From: JAACFF01 sp963807975
GTDB lineage: Bacteria > Chloroflexota > Anaerolineae > Promineifilales > Promineifilaceae
Direction of reading: 5' to 3'
Length of the DNA: 64,000 bases
Assembly: GCA_963807975.1 (NCBI GenBank)
Contig: CAWEDV010000003.1
Coordinates: 408,665-472,664, forward strand
Position 1 is the stretch's first letter, and the number at the start of each line of letters is the position of its first letter. The notes beneath the pieces were generated by a model that worked only from the letters and a program-made list of their open reading frames with translations, was not told where the DNA came from and made no database searches. Positions 44,792 to 52,949 of this stretch are shown in pieces. A program made the translations under genes and the position numbers.

Positions 44792-46042
44792 ATGAGTGAA
44801 ACATTGAATCCATTTGCAATTGCCCAAGCCCAGTTAGATGAGGCGGCCGAGGTCTTACAACTAGACCCTGATATGCACGCCTTCCTGCGCCAGCCGATGC
44901 GTGAATATCATTTCACGATTCCTGTGCGCATGGATGACGGCAGAACCCGCACGTTCAATGGTTATCGTGTGCAGTACAATGATGCACGCGGACCTGGAAA
45001 AGGGGGCATCCGCTTCCATTGGGAGGAAACCATTGACACAGTGCGCGCGCTTGCGGCCTGGATGACCTGGAAAACGGCCGTTGTCGATATTCCTCTTGGT
45101 GGCGCCAAAGGAGGAGTCGTCGTCGATCCCCGATCCTTGACACGATCGGAATTGGAGCGTCTTTGCCGCGGTTATGCGCGCAACATCGCTCGTTATGTGG
45201 GCATCACCCAAGATGTTCCCGCTCCCGATGTTTACACCAACCCGCAGATTATGGTCTGGATTATGGATGAATATGAAACCCTTATGGGCCATCATGAACC
45301 GGGAGTGATTACGGGCAAACCGCTTGAACTCGGCGGTTCTGCAGGCCGTGGGGATGCCACCGCCCGCGGTGGCATTTATACGCTGCGTGAGGCAGCAAAA
45401 GTCTTGGGCATGAATCTAGAAGGCAAAACAGCCGCCATCCAGGGTTATGGAAACGCCGGCACTTATGCCCACCAGTTGGCCGAAGAACTCTTGGGCATGA
45501 AGGTCGTTGCTGTCAGCGATTCTCGCGGCGGTATCATCAACACCAAGGGCCTCGACTACGAACCAACCTTCGCCCATAAGATGAATACCGGGGCTGTTGA
45601 TAACTACCCGGGCGCCGATGCCATTTCCAACGAGGATCTATTGGAGCTGGATGTAGATGTCCTCTTCCCCTCTGCCCTGGAGAACGTCATCACCAGTAAG
45701 AATGCGGCTAAGATTAAGGCCAAGATATCGGCCGAACTGGCCAATGGGCCAACCACGCCCAATGCCGACGATATTCTTTATGACCAAGGCGTTTACGTCA
45801 TTCCCGACTTCCTCTGTAACGCCGGAGGTGTTACCGTTAGCTATTTCGAGATGGTACAGAATGGCTACCAATACTATTGGCCCAAAGATATGGTTCATGA
45901 GCGTCTCGATCTGAAGATGACCAAGGCCTTCTATGCCGTGCAGAAGATGGCCGAAGCCAAGAACGTTAATAATCGTGTGGCCGCTTATCTCGTCGCCGTT
46001 GATCGCGTCGCCCAGGCTGTTCGTTTGCGGGGCTGGGTGTAA
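44792..46042 (+). CDS. gdhA: Glutamate (Glu/Leu-type) dehydrogenase, first paralog
   Basis: The 416-residue protein has the substrate site GPGKGGIRFHWEETIDTVRA and AAWMTWKTAVVDIPLGGAKG with the catalytic lysines. The NAD(P) fold is at about 210-245 (AAIQGYGNAGTYAHQLAEEL). GDH reversibly deaminates glutamate to 2-oxoglutarate. Its tandem neighbour is very similar. This copy differs at several conserved places: FHWEE where the other has FHPDE, and GNAGTYA where the other has GNVGSFA. The start follows a GGAG site. A cluster of TGACAC motifs lies in its promoter region. Confidence 0.93.
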   Translation: MSETLNPFAIAQAQLDEAAEVLQLDPDMHAFLRQPMREYHFTIPVRMDDGRTRTFNGYRVQYNDARGPGKGGIRFHWEETIDTVRALAAWMTWKTAVVDIPLGGAKGGVVVDPRSLTRSELERLCRGYARNIARYVGITQDVPAPDVYTNPQIMVWIMDEYETLMGHHEPGVITGKPLELGGSAGRGDATARGGIYTLREAAKVLGMNLEGKTAAIQGYGNAGTYAHQLAEELLGMKVVAVSDSRGGIINTKGLDYEPTFAHKMNTGAVDNYPGADAISNEDLLELDVDVLFPSALENVITSKNAAKIKAKISAELANGPTTPNADDILYDQGVYVIPDFLCNAGGVTVSYFEMVQNGYQYYWPKDMVHERLDLKMTKAFYAVQKMAEAKNVNNRVAAYLVAVDRVAQAVRLRGWV

Positions 46043-46058
46043 GAAACGACTTAAATTC

Positions 46059-46116
46059 GCTGATAAAGGAGGTCCTAGGCCGGTAGATAAGTCTAGGACC
46101 TCCTTTCGTTTCAGCG
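46059..46116 (+). terminator. Hairpin between the two gdh genes
   Basis: A perfect 14-bp stem (AAAGGAGGTCCTAG at 46065-46078 and its complement at 46093-46106) with extended outer pairing (CGCTGA / TCAGCG) follows gdh1. A short T-rich tail suggests termination, separating the transcripts of the two paralogs. Confidence 0.75.
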
Positions 46117-46148
46117 ACCGCATAAATAGATTACCCTACTTTGATTCG

Positions 46149-46157
46149 TGATATAAT
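46149..46157 (+). promoter_or_regulatory. Extended -10 promoter of gdh2
   Basis: TG-A-TATAAT at 46149-46157 is a perfect extended -10 element. It lies 39 bp before the gdh2 ATG, behind the gdh1 terminator. The -35 region is weak, as is usual for this promoter type. Confidence 0.65.
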
Positions 46158-46196
46158 CTGCGTCCCTATCCCATTACAAATTGAGGTTGTTTTTCC

Positions 46197-47447
46197 ATGA
46201 GTGAAATTCTTAATCCATTTGCCATTGCGCAAGCCCAGTTGGATGAAGCTGCGGCTGTTTTGCAGCTTGATCCTGATATGCATGCTTTCCTACGTCAGCC
46301 TATGCGCGAGTTCCATTTTACGATTCCGGTACGTATGGATGACGGCCGTGTGCGCTCTTTTCAAGGTTTTCGCGTCCAATACAGCGATGCCCGGGGACCC
46401 GCCAAAGGTGGTATTCGTTTCCATCCTGATGAGACCATTGACACAGTACGTGCCTTAGCCGCGTGGATGACCTGGAAAACGGCCGTGGCCGACGTTCCTC
46501 TAGGGGGAGGCAAAGGGGGCGTGATCTGTAACCCGCGCGAGATGTCCCAGGGCGAGTTGGAACGCCTGAGCCGCGGTTACATGCGTGCCATCTCACGCTA
46601 CATAGGTCTAACCCGCGATGTCCCTGCGCCGGACGTCCATACCAATCCCCAGATCATGGCCTGGATGTTGGATGAGCATGAGATGTTGTCTGGCCAACAC
46701 GAACCGGGCGCCATCACCGGTAAACCGCTGCAGCTTGGTGGTTCTGCCGGACGTACGCCAGCCACGGCCATGGGCGGCCTGTTCACCATCCGTGAGGCTG
46801 CCAAGCTCTTTGACATGGAGTTAGCCGGTACCACCTGCGCCATTCAAGGCTATGGCAACGTGGGATCATTTGCTCACAAACTAGGACACGAAAAGTTTGG
46901 GCTGCAAGTAGTCGCCGTCAGCGATGAATTCGGCGGCATTTATAGCGCCGAAGGCCTTGACCCCGTCGTCGTCTCCAAACATCTGCGCCGCACAGGTCGT
47001 GTAGCCGGCTGCCCGGGAACGGAAGAAATCAGCAACTCCGACCTACTTGAGTTGGATGTTGCCATTTTAATCCCCGCCGCCATTGAAAACCAGCTAACCG
47101 GTAGAAACGCGGCCAATATTAAAGCACGCGTCATCGCCGAACTGGCCAACGGGCCCACCACGCCGGAAGCGGATAGAATCTTCCGCGAGAAGGGAATCTA
47201 CATCATTCCCGATTTCCTCTGCAACGCCGGGGGTGTCGTTGTCTCATATTTCGAGATGGTCCAGAACTCCTATCAATTCTATTGGGATGAGCCAACGGTC
47301 CAGGAAAGGCTCGATTACAAGATGACCATCGCCTTCCAAGCCGTGCATAAAATGGCGCAGGCGCGGGGCGTCGACAACCGTGTCGCCGCTTACCTCGTGG
47401 CCGTCAACCGCGTCGCCGAAGCCGTCCGCCTTCGTGGTTGGGTCTAG
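46197..47447 (+). CDS. gdhA2: Glutamate (Glu/Leu-type) dehydrogenase, second paralog
   Basis: Also 416 residues, it is the tandem duplicate of the gene just upstream: the first 30 residues (EILNPFAIAQAQLDEAA) and the end (NRVAEAVRLRGWV) are almost identical. It keeps the more usual motifs GPAKGGIRFHPDETIDTV, LGGGKGGVICNPREM and the dinucleotide site GYGNVGSFAHKL. The two may form mixed hexamers or serve opposite directions or cofactors. It has its own extended -10 promoter and a GAGG site 11 bases before the ATG. Confidence 0.93.
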   Translation: MSEILNPFAIAQAQLDEAAAVLQLDPDMHAFLRQPMREFHFTIPVRMDDGRVRSFQGFRVQYSDARGPAKGGIRFHPDETIDTVRALAAWMTWKTAVADVPLGGGKGGVICNPREMSQGELERLSRGYMRAISRYIGLTRDVPAPDVHTNPQIMAWMLDEHEMLSGQHEPGAITGKPLQLGGSAGRTPATAMGGLFTIREAAKLFDMELAGTTCAIQGYGNVGSFAHKLGHEKFGLQVVAVSDEFGGIYSAEGLDPVVVSKHLRRTGRVAGCPGTEEISNSDLLELDVAILIPAAIENQLTGRNAANIKARVIAELANGPTTPEADRIFREKGIYIIPDFLCNAGGVVVSYFEMVQNSYQFYWDEPTVQERLDYKMTIAFQAVHKMAQARGVDNRVAAYLVAVNRVAEAVRLRGWV

Positions 47448-47646
47448 TCCTGCGGGCTGGGATATCCGGCACAATAAATACCCCATGGTAGGGCTGTGCC
47501 CTTGTGGTCGCACTCTTTGTTGTACTGTTAAGGTCGATCCCTGTGCTAAACAGGGTGCGCTTTTGTGATGGTGCCAAAGAGGACTTTGATGGAAAAATGA
47601 CGTTAAAATTTAAGGGTAAATCATGTCCAAAAACAAGGAAAAACCC

Positions 47647-47675
47647 TTGTCAGAATAGAACCTTTGTGCTAAAAT
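47647..47675 (+). promoter_or_regulatory. Sigma-70 promoter of ssb
   Basis: TTGTCA at 47647-47652 and TAAAAT at 47670-47675 are separated by 17 bp. They lie 75 bp before the ssb start in the 302-bp gap 47448-47749, which contains no supported gene. Confidence 0.6.
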
Positions 47676-47749
47676 ACAAACAGCAATAGAGACTTGGGTC
47701 CAAACTGTGAAATATATCAATAAACTTAGCAAGTCTAAAGGAGCTTTAC

Positions 47750-48184
47750 ATGTATCAGAAGATAATTGTTGCCGGTAATTTAGGGGGAGATCCCGAAATG
47801 CGTTATATGGCCGATGGAACGGCCGTTACCAATTTTAGTTTGGCGACAAACCGCACGTGGACAGATCGCAATACAGGCCAGCCTGTAAAAGAAACGACCT
47901 GGTTTAGAATCAGCGTTTGGGGTCGCCAAGCAGAAAGTGTCAATCAATATTTGAGCAGGGGCCGTCAAGCATTGGTCGAAGGACGATTGCGCATGGATCC
48001 CAATACCGGCGGTCCAAGGCTGTTTACCCGACAGGATGGTACCGTAGGTGCGTCCTATGAAATCACTGCCGACACAGTGCGCTTCATAGGTGGACGTGAC
48101 GATGTTGGTGACTTTTCCTCAGCAGAAGGCGGGGACGTCGGTGGTGCTGCCCCGGCCCAAGAAGAGGACGAGATCCCCTTCTAG
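47750..48184 (+). CDS. ssb: Single-stranded DNA-binding protein
   Basis: The 144-residue protein begins MYQKIIVAGNLGGDPEMRYM, the standard SSB opening after AAAGGAG. The OB-fold continues with VTNFSLATNRTWTDRNTG, TTWFRISVWGRQAESV and the DNA-contacting aromatics. A Gly/Ala/Asp-rich linker leads to the acidic tip EEDEIPF, which recruits replication and repair proteins. SSB protects single-stranded DNA. Here it stands alone, not with rpsF/rpsR as in many bacteria. Confidence 0.96.
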   Translation: MYQKIIVAGNLGGDPEMRYMADGTAVTNFSLATNRTWTDRNTGQPVKETTWFRISVWGRQAESVNQYLSRGRQALVEGRLRMDPNTGGPRLFTRQDGTVGASYEITADTVRFIGGRDDVGDFSSAEGGDVGGAAPAQEEDEIPF

Positions 48185-48206
48185 CAATCACGTTTTCTAA
48201 TTGAAC

Positions 48207-48246
48207 AAAGGCGCGGTGTCTGTTTTGACACCGCGCCTTTTTGTTT
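48207..48246 (+). terminator. Rho-independent terminator after ssb
   Basis: A 14-bp stem (AAAGGCGCGGTGTC at 48207-48220 with its complement at 48227-48240) with a 6-nt loop and a T-rich tail. It may also serve the convergent methyltransferase gene. Confidence 0.92.
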
Positions 48247-48266
48247 ATGGGTTTACCAACTATGCA

Positions 48267-48896
48267 TTACTCCCCTCTCTTGCCAATCGCCACAAATATA
48301 CTCAGGCTGATATCTTCCTCTTCCGGCCCCACACAATCACAAGTTCCCTCGGCGCAATCAATATCAATCTCGACCAAGCCTGCTGTGGCATACCACTTGC
48401 GGATATTGCCCCGGTCAAAGCCCAGCCAGCGGTCGGACATTGCTTCACGCATCCAGGCCTGATTATGGGCATCTAGATCGGTTATCACCAGTTTTCCACC
48501 AGGCTTCAAGATGCGCACCATCTCGGCGATCGCCGCCCCAGGATCGGGCGCATGATGTAAGTACATATTGGCGAAAACAGCGTCAAAGCTGCACGCTTCC
48601 GCCGGCAAATGCGTTCCCTCCGCCTGCCAGAACTGCACATTATCGTATCCGGCCAAGTTGTTGCGCGCTATCGCTAACATCTCGGCACTCTCATCAAAGC
48701 CCGTTAACTGCGCCGCATGATCCAGTAAACCATGGAGTACAAAACCGGTGCCCGTGCCCACATCGGCCACATTGGCTCCCTGAGGCAAATTTACCCTTTC
48801 AACGGCCGCATCACGCATTGCTTCAGTGAAAAACCCACCGCGAATCTCATCCCACTCTTCGGCTACCCCGGCAAAGTAAAATTGTGAACGAGTCAT
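48267..48896 (-). CDS. SAM-dependent class I methyltransferase
   Basis: The ATG at 48896 is six bases after GGAG; the protein has 209 residues. Motif I is ANVADVGTGTGFVLHGLL, motif II lies in AEACSFDAVFANMYLHH and motif III in RILKPGGKLVITDLDAHN. These place it with UbiE/Methyltransf_11-type enzymes. The extended N-terminus (FYFAGVAEEWDEIRGGFF) also appears in methyltransferases encoded next to ArsR regulators, but here the regulator is two genes away. The substrate is unknown. Confidence 0.87.
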   Translation of the reverse strand: MTRSQFYFAGVAEEWDEIRGGFFTEAMRDAAVERVNLPQGANVADVGTGTGFVLHGLLDHAAQLTGFDESAEMLAIARNNLAGYDNVQFWQAEGTHLPAEACSFDAVFANMYLHHAPDPGAAIAEMVRILKPGGKLVITDLDAHNQAWMREAMSDRWLGFDRGNIRKWYATAGLVEIDIDCAEGTCDCVGPEEEDISLSIFVAIGKRGE

Positions 48897-48936
48897 ATTG
48901 TTCTCCACTATTGATTTCTAATGCAGCGGTCGCTTC

Positions 48937-50103
48937 TTAAACCGCGCCGGCCAAATTGCTAAATGCCTGCTTGATCGTGGAGCGCGGGGTGCCAATGGTC
49001 ATTCTTGCGAATCCTGCCCCTTCTCTTCCAAACCAATAACCTGGACTAACTGCGATATTGGCGTCATGGGCCAGGAACCTTTGCAGCGCTTTGGCATCAA
49101 GACCCAGTTCCCGAAAATCTAACCAGGCCAAAAAGGTTCCTTCCGGTTCAATCAAAGAAATGCCGCTTCCATTTTCAAGCAAGAATTCTTGGATGAAAGC
49201 AATATTCCCTTGCATATAAACGAGCAGTTCATCTAACCACGCGCCGCCATCTCGATAAGCAGTTTCTGTGGCGATTGAAGCAAATACATTGATCTTGTTG
49301 ATCTGGTAGCGATGGGCAAAATCACGAAAACGTTGGCCTTGATCAGCATTGGGGATAACTGCCATCGCATCAACCATGCCCGAGATATTGAACGTCTTGG
49401 CTGGAGAAATGCAAGCTGCTACATTCTCAGTATCAATATTCGTTACGGTTAGAAAGGGTGTATAGCGGTGTGGTGCATAGGCAAAATCCCCATGTATCTC
49501 GTCGGCAATCACAAAGACACCATGCCGCTTGCAGATCTCGGCAACTTGCTCAAGCTCTTGTTTCGTCCATACTCTGCCTACGGGATTGTGCGGGTTACAC
49601 AAGATCAAAATTTTGTTGTTCTCGTTGGCTGCTTTGGCCTCCAAGTCATCAAAGTCAATTTCATAACGCCCATCAACCAGATTAAGAGCATTCTTTACAA
49701 TTCGGCGCTTGTTACTGCGAATGACCATCCGGAACTCAAAGAAAACCGGCGGTTGAAGAATTACCCCGTCTCCCTCATCTGAATGTTGGTTGATCAGGAT
49801 GGCGATGGCGCTCAAGATAGATGGACAAGCTTCAATCTGCTGCCGATTGAGATTCCAGCCATGTCTATTCAGATACCATGACTCGAGCGCATTGAAGTAG
49901 CTGTCCGCTTTGTACTCGTAACCGAAAACGCCATGGGCAACACGTTCGTGCAGCTTGGCCACGACCGCTGGAGGGGCCATCAAGTCCATATCAGCAACCG
50001 ACATGGGAACGGCCGCTTCATTGCCAAAATGTTCGGCCAGAAAAGACGGGCTCCATTTCATGGTCGGATAAACGCTGCGGTCAATTGTTTCATTAAAATT
50101 CAT
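48937..50103 (-). CDS. patB: PatB/MalY-type pyridoxal-phosphate C-S lyase
   Basis: The 388-residue fold type I enzyme starts MNFNETIDRSVYPTMKW and has PMSVADMDLMAPPAV, ILCNPHNPVGRVWTKQEL, the aspartate in VIADEIHGDFAY, and the PLP lysine in SPAKTFNISG. These are the motifs of the MalY/PatB cystathionine beta-lyase group, which splits C-S bonds to release homocysteine, pyruvate and ammonia. The exact substrate can also be cysteine conjugates. It lies between two methyltransferase genes on the same strand. Confidence 0.9.
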   Translation of the reverse strand: MNFNETIDRSVYPTMKWSPSFLAEHFGNEAAVPMSVADMDLMAPPAVVAKLHERVAHGVFGYEYKADSYFNALESWYLNRHGWNLNRQQIEACPSILSAIAILINQHSDEGDGVILQPPVFFEFRMVIRSNKRRIVKNALNLVDGRYEIDFDDLEAKAANENNKILILCNPHNPVGRVWTKQELEQVAEICKRHGVFVIADEIHGDFAYAPHRYTPFLTVTNIDTENVAACISPAKTFNISGMVDAMAVIPNADQGQRFRDFAHRYQINKINVFASIATETAYRDGGAWLDELLVYMQGNIAFIQEFLLENGSGISLIEPEGTFLAWLDFRELGLDAKALQRFLAHDANIAVSPGYWFGREGAGFARMTIGTPRSTIKQAFSNLAGAV

Positions 50104-50144
50104 CGATTTTTCTCTCTCTTGACTCAGGGTCTGCCAGTAAATCT

Positions 50145-50930
50145 CTAGTGGGGCTTAACAGCCGTCACCCGTGCACTGAAAATCGTCGCCAGGCCAACGA
50201 TGCTTAATGAATCCACAAGCTCAAGATCGGGATTGCCCTTATCACGGACTGAGATATTCGTGAATCCCGCGGCGCGGATAGCGGCCACATAATCGGCTAC
50301 ATCTTCCGCTCCCGTGATGCATCCTGCCCAGGCGTTCATATCTGCGCGTTCTTTCTCTGAGAAGCGCCCCAAGGTCACCATGTCCGACACAGCAAGCCTG
50401 CCGCCCGGCTTCAATACCCGGAATGTTTCTCGGAATACGGCCGTCTTATCCGGGCTCAGATTGATCACACAGTTAGAAATGATCACATCTACTGTGCCGG
50501 TCTTTACCGGCAGATTCTCGATCTGCCCCAGACGGAAGTCCACATTGGCCAGGTTAACTTTCTCTTTATTCTGGTTCGCCTTCTGGATCATCACCGGCGT
50601 CATATCCACGCCAATCACTTGGCCTGTCTCCCCTACCTGACGAGCGGCCATGAAGCAGTCAATGCCACCGCCTGATCCCAGGTCGAGCACCGTCTGTCCC
50701 GGCTGCAGTTCGGCCAATGTTATCGGATCGCCGCAGCCCAGGGAAAGATTGGTCACATCGTTGGGCAGCCATCCGGTGTCGATATCATAGAGGGCAACCG
50801 GCTCACAACAAGAAGCCCCGCTGTCCTCGCCACAGCAGGAAGAAACAATTTCCGGCGCTGCTGCAGCCGCAATACGGCCGTACCATTCTTTCACTTCCTC
50901 GTGAATCTGTTCATCAGATTGCTTCGTCAT
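50145..50930 (-). CDS. arsM: Arsenite methyltransferase
   Basis: I use the ATG at 50930, seven bases after GAGG; other starts lie at 50933 (ATG) and 50936 (GTG). The 261-residue protein has motif I VLDLGSGGGIDCFMAARQVG and the ArsM cysteines: an N-terminal Cys pair, Cys in IISNCVINLSPDK, and Cys in AWAGCITGAED. The group methylates As(III) to volatile or less toxic forms using SAM. An ArsR-like regulator is encoded 115 bp upstream on the same strand, and an operator-like site lies just before its start. Confidence 0.92.
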   Translation of the reverse strand: MTKQSDEQIHEEVKEWYGRIAAAAAPEIVSSCCGEDSGASCCEPVALYDIDTGWLPNDVTNLSLGCGDPITLAELQPGQTVLDLGSGGGIDCFMAARQVGETGQVIGVDMTPVMIQKANQNKEKVNLANVDFRLGQIENLPVKTGTVDVIISNCVINLSPDKTAVFRETFRVLKPGGRLAVSDMVTLGRFSEKERADMNAWAGCITGAEDVADYVAAIRAAGFTNISVRDKGNPDLELVDSLSIVGLATIFSARVTAVKPH

Positions 50931-50940
50931 CATCACACCT

Positions 50941-50962
50941 CACATTGATATTCGTCTATATG
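50941..50962. promoter_or_regulatory. ArsR-type operator upstream of arsM
   Basis: CACATTGA-N6-TCTATATG matches the perfect repeat CATATAGA-N6-TCTATATG at 51368-51389 in 14 of 16 arm positions. It lies immediately before the arsM ribosome site, where a bound repressor would block transcription. Confidence 0.6.
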
Positions 50963-50971
50963 TATTTCTAA

Positions 50972-50990
50972 AAAGAAACCGGGTTTCTTT
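50972..50990. repeat. Palindromic repeat AAAGAAACC-G-GGTTTCTTT
   Basis: A perfect 9-1-9 palindrome. The same AGAAACC...GGTTTCT pattern recurs at 51022 and 51470 and, more degenerate, at 21016 and 21062. Confidence 0.7.
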
Positions 50991-51021
50991 GTGTTGATTA
51001 ACCCGGTCAGAGATTAGGAGC

Positions 51022-51036
51022 AGAAACCTGGTTTCT
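51022..51036. repeat. Palindromic repeat AGAAACC-T-GGTTTCT
   Basis: A perfect 7-1-7 palindrome in the arsM-arsR gap, a second copy of the repeat at 50972-50990. Confidence 0.68.
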
Positions 51037-51044
51037 ACTTCTGG

Positions 51045-51353
51045 CTATGTTGTATCAAGCACATTGCCCACGGGAATGACTACCTTCTCCGGGGCAAAAT
51101 TCTGCATAAGCACACCGCAGCACAGCGCTACCGCATCCTGGTTAAGTGAGTAAAAAATCTGCTTCCCTTCTCTGCGTGTGTACACCAACTGCGCCTCGCG
51201 CAAGATGGCCAGGTGGTGTGAAACCGTCGGCTGGCTCACATTACCCAATTTATCGACAACATCCGATACACAGAGCCATTGGCAGCACAACATGCTCATA
51301 ATCTGCTGCCGCGTATCATCCGCCACCGCCTTCGCAAATGTCAAAGAATCCAT
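51045..51353 (-). CDS. arsR: ArsR family metalloregulator
   Basis: The ATG at 51353 gives 102 residues. The winged helix has the recognition part VSQPTVSHHLAILREAQLVY. The metal site is in MLCCQWLCVSDVVDK, a Cys cluster in the alpha-3 helix like ELCVCDL of arsenic-sensing ArsR, with an extra Cys pair at the C-terminal part (ALCCGVL). As(III) binding should release DNA. An operator-like inverted repeat lies before its own start and a similar site before arsM, so it likely controls both. Confidence 0.9.
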   Translation of the reverse strand: MDSLTFAKAVADDTRQQIMSMLCCQWLCVSDVVDKLGNVSQPTVSHHLAILREAQLVYTRREGKQIFYSLNQDAVALCCGVLMQNFAPEKVVIPVGNVLDTT

Positions 51354-51367
51354 CAATTAACCCCAAT

Positions 51368-51389
51368 CATATAGACAACCATCTATATG
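51368..51389. promoter_or_regulatory. ArsR-type operator upstream of arsR
   Basis: A perfect 8-bp inverted repeat CATATAGA-N6-TCTATATG lies 15 bp before the arsR start, as expected for autoregulation. Confidence 0.7.
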
Positions 51390-51469
51390 TTTCTCCAATT
51401 ATACACACGCCGCTAACCATGTCAAGCGCCCAATATTTCTCTATTATGCGCTAAATCTGCGGGAAATAG

Positions 51470-51484
51470 AGAAACTCGGTTTCT
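51470..51484. repeat. Palindromic repeat AGAAACT-C-GGTTTCT
   Basis: A third copy of the AGAAACC/GGTTTCT repeat, with one mismatch, between the arsR operator and the ATP-grasp gene. It is followed by T-rich low-complexity sequence sharing TTTGTTGATTGTT with 35550-35562. Confidence 0.6.
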
Positions 51485-51536
51485 AGGAATTGTTCGTTTT
51501 TAGTTTTCAGTTTTTTGTTGATTGTTCTATTGTTGC

Positions 51537-52886
51537 TTATCGTTTCTCAACAATAAAAGTCGGCACCGACGATCCCCCACCTGCTGAAACATTGAGCAGT
51601 GGATCCGTGGAAAGGCGCGTTAGGCAGCCGTCGACATAATTCCCGTAGAAGATAAAAGGAGCTGTATCCAGCATACGGTCGTAGATCTGCAGCCGCCCGT
51701 CAACAATGCTCGGATAAGGTTCTTCAGGAATCGGCACCCGTTCCTGGACCACAAAGGGCGTTTTCAGCGCATCCTGCACCGCTTGCTCCCACCCGCCGCG
51801 GTTCGTCTGCCACCCCAATATAATACCGCGCCCGCCGTAATCATCGTTTGGTTTCAGCACAAAACGCTCTTGATACTTGAGAATAAATGGAATCAGATCG
51901 ACCGGCAGGTCATTGTAAATTGTCTTTCGTTCTTCAACCGTGCGCGTCCAGGGCACATGCGCTTGGATGGCCTGCATTTCACTCTTATTGAACATATGCG
52001 CGTTTTGTTCATCGCTCAATACCGCCAGGCTCGTCTTCTTGTAGAGGATCTTGCAGCGGAAGGGGTTCACCATGCACACCTTGCCATCACGAACCGCGCG
52101 CACCACGGCATGATCGAGCCCGCCCCGTTCAATTAGTTCCGTGATCAATACCCGTTTGTAGATCAGGTTAATTTGAAAATCACCTGCGTAAAGCCCTCCA
52201 TTTCTATATTCCACGTCGCGCGGATCGACGATGCGGCATTCGAAACCCTGGCCAATAAAGAAGCGGATGAACAATTCAAACTCGCTGTAAGTTGGCACCT
52301 CGCGCCAATCAAGAATGGCGATATTCGGCCGTTCTACACCGCCCCATTCCTTGTAGGCGTGCAGCAGAACATGTAAGACATCATGGCGGGTCATCAAGGG
52401 ATTGACCACGTACTGGTGCAAAAACTGGCCCATGACAGGCAGCCCCAGAAAAACCTTGGTCAACACGTCATTATAGGCTGATGCCGCCGGCACCTCGGCA
52501 TTATATTCCGTAAAGTGCATATCCCCACTGTCGGTCAAGTAGAATGCGTCCAGGCGTGTCAGGGGGGTATGGCTGCTGTAGCCCGGATCGATCTGGATCA
52601 ATTCCTCCTCCCAGTCGAGCAGGCGAAACTGGCTCAGGAACTCTGGATGGGCAACGGCCACGTCCGAAATCTTTGCGAACGCCTTCAACAGGGGCTGTAT
52701 CGAGCGGCGCAAATAATTGTACTGCTGCGGCAGCAGGAAGCGTGGACGTAAGACAGTGGACAAAGGCCGGTCACCAAAGAAAAGCCCTCGCTGCTTCAAC
52801 TGCCGGTCGAGCTGATCTTGCGACTCCAGCGCGACCTCGTCCGTTAACAGGTCGTGATAAGTTTTTATGGCATCATTTAACGACAT
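51537..52886 (-). CDS. Circularly permuted-type ATP-grasp protein
   Basis: The 449-residue protein has FTEYNAEVPAASAYNDVLTK, NIAILDWREVPTYSEFELFI, and near the C-terminus the nucleotide-binding part RFVLKPNDDYGGRGIILGW and FVVQERVPIPEEPYP. The order resembles type 2 circularly permuted ATP-grasp enzymes related to glutathionylspermidine-synthase-like ligases. Such enzymes join a carboxylate to an amine with ATP. No substrate can be read. It is the last gene of a three-gene minus-strand cassette after an ATP-grasp ligase and an esterase, so the three likely act on one metabolite. Confidence 0.75.
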   Translation of the reverse strand: MSLNDAIKTYHDLLTDEVALESQDQLDRQLKQRGLFFGDRPLSTVLRPRFLLPQQYNYLRRSIQPLLKAFAKISDVAVAHPEFLSQFRLLDWEEELIQIDPGYSSHTPLTRLDAFYLTDSGDMHFTEYNAEVPAASAYNDVLTKVFLGLPVMGQFLHQYVVNPLMTRHDVLHVLLHAYKEWGGVERPNIAILDWREVPTYSEFELFIRFFIGQGFECRIVDPRDVEYRNGGLYAGDFQINLIYKRVLITELIERGGLDHAVVRAVRDGKVCMVNPFRCKILYKKTSLAVLSDEQNAHMFNKSEMQAIQAHVPWTRTVEERKTIYNDLPVDLIPFILKYQERFVLKPNDDYGGRGIILGWQTNRGGWEQAVQDALKTPFVVQERVPIPEEPYPSIVDGRLQIYDRMLDTAPFIFYGNYVDGCLTRLSTDPLLNVSAGGGSSVPTFIVEKR

Positions 52887-52949
52887 CGCGCTCTACCCTT
52901 CAGACGATTTCGCAGAAACTGCCAGTTTCCGTGAAAATCTTGTGCGTGA

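Noticed and set aside
47504..47689. 61-codon plus-strand frame before ssb
   Set aside because: Overlaps the ssb promoter and has no ribosome site or recognisable sequence.
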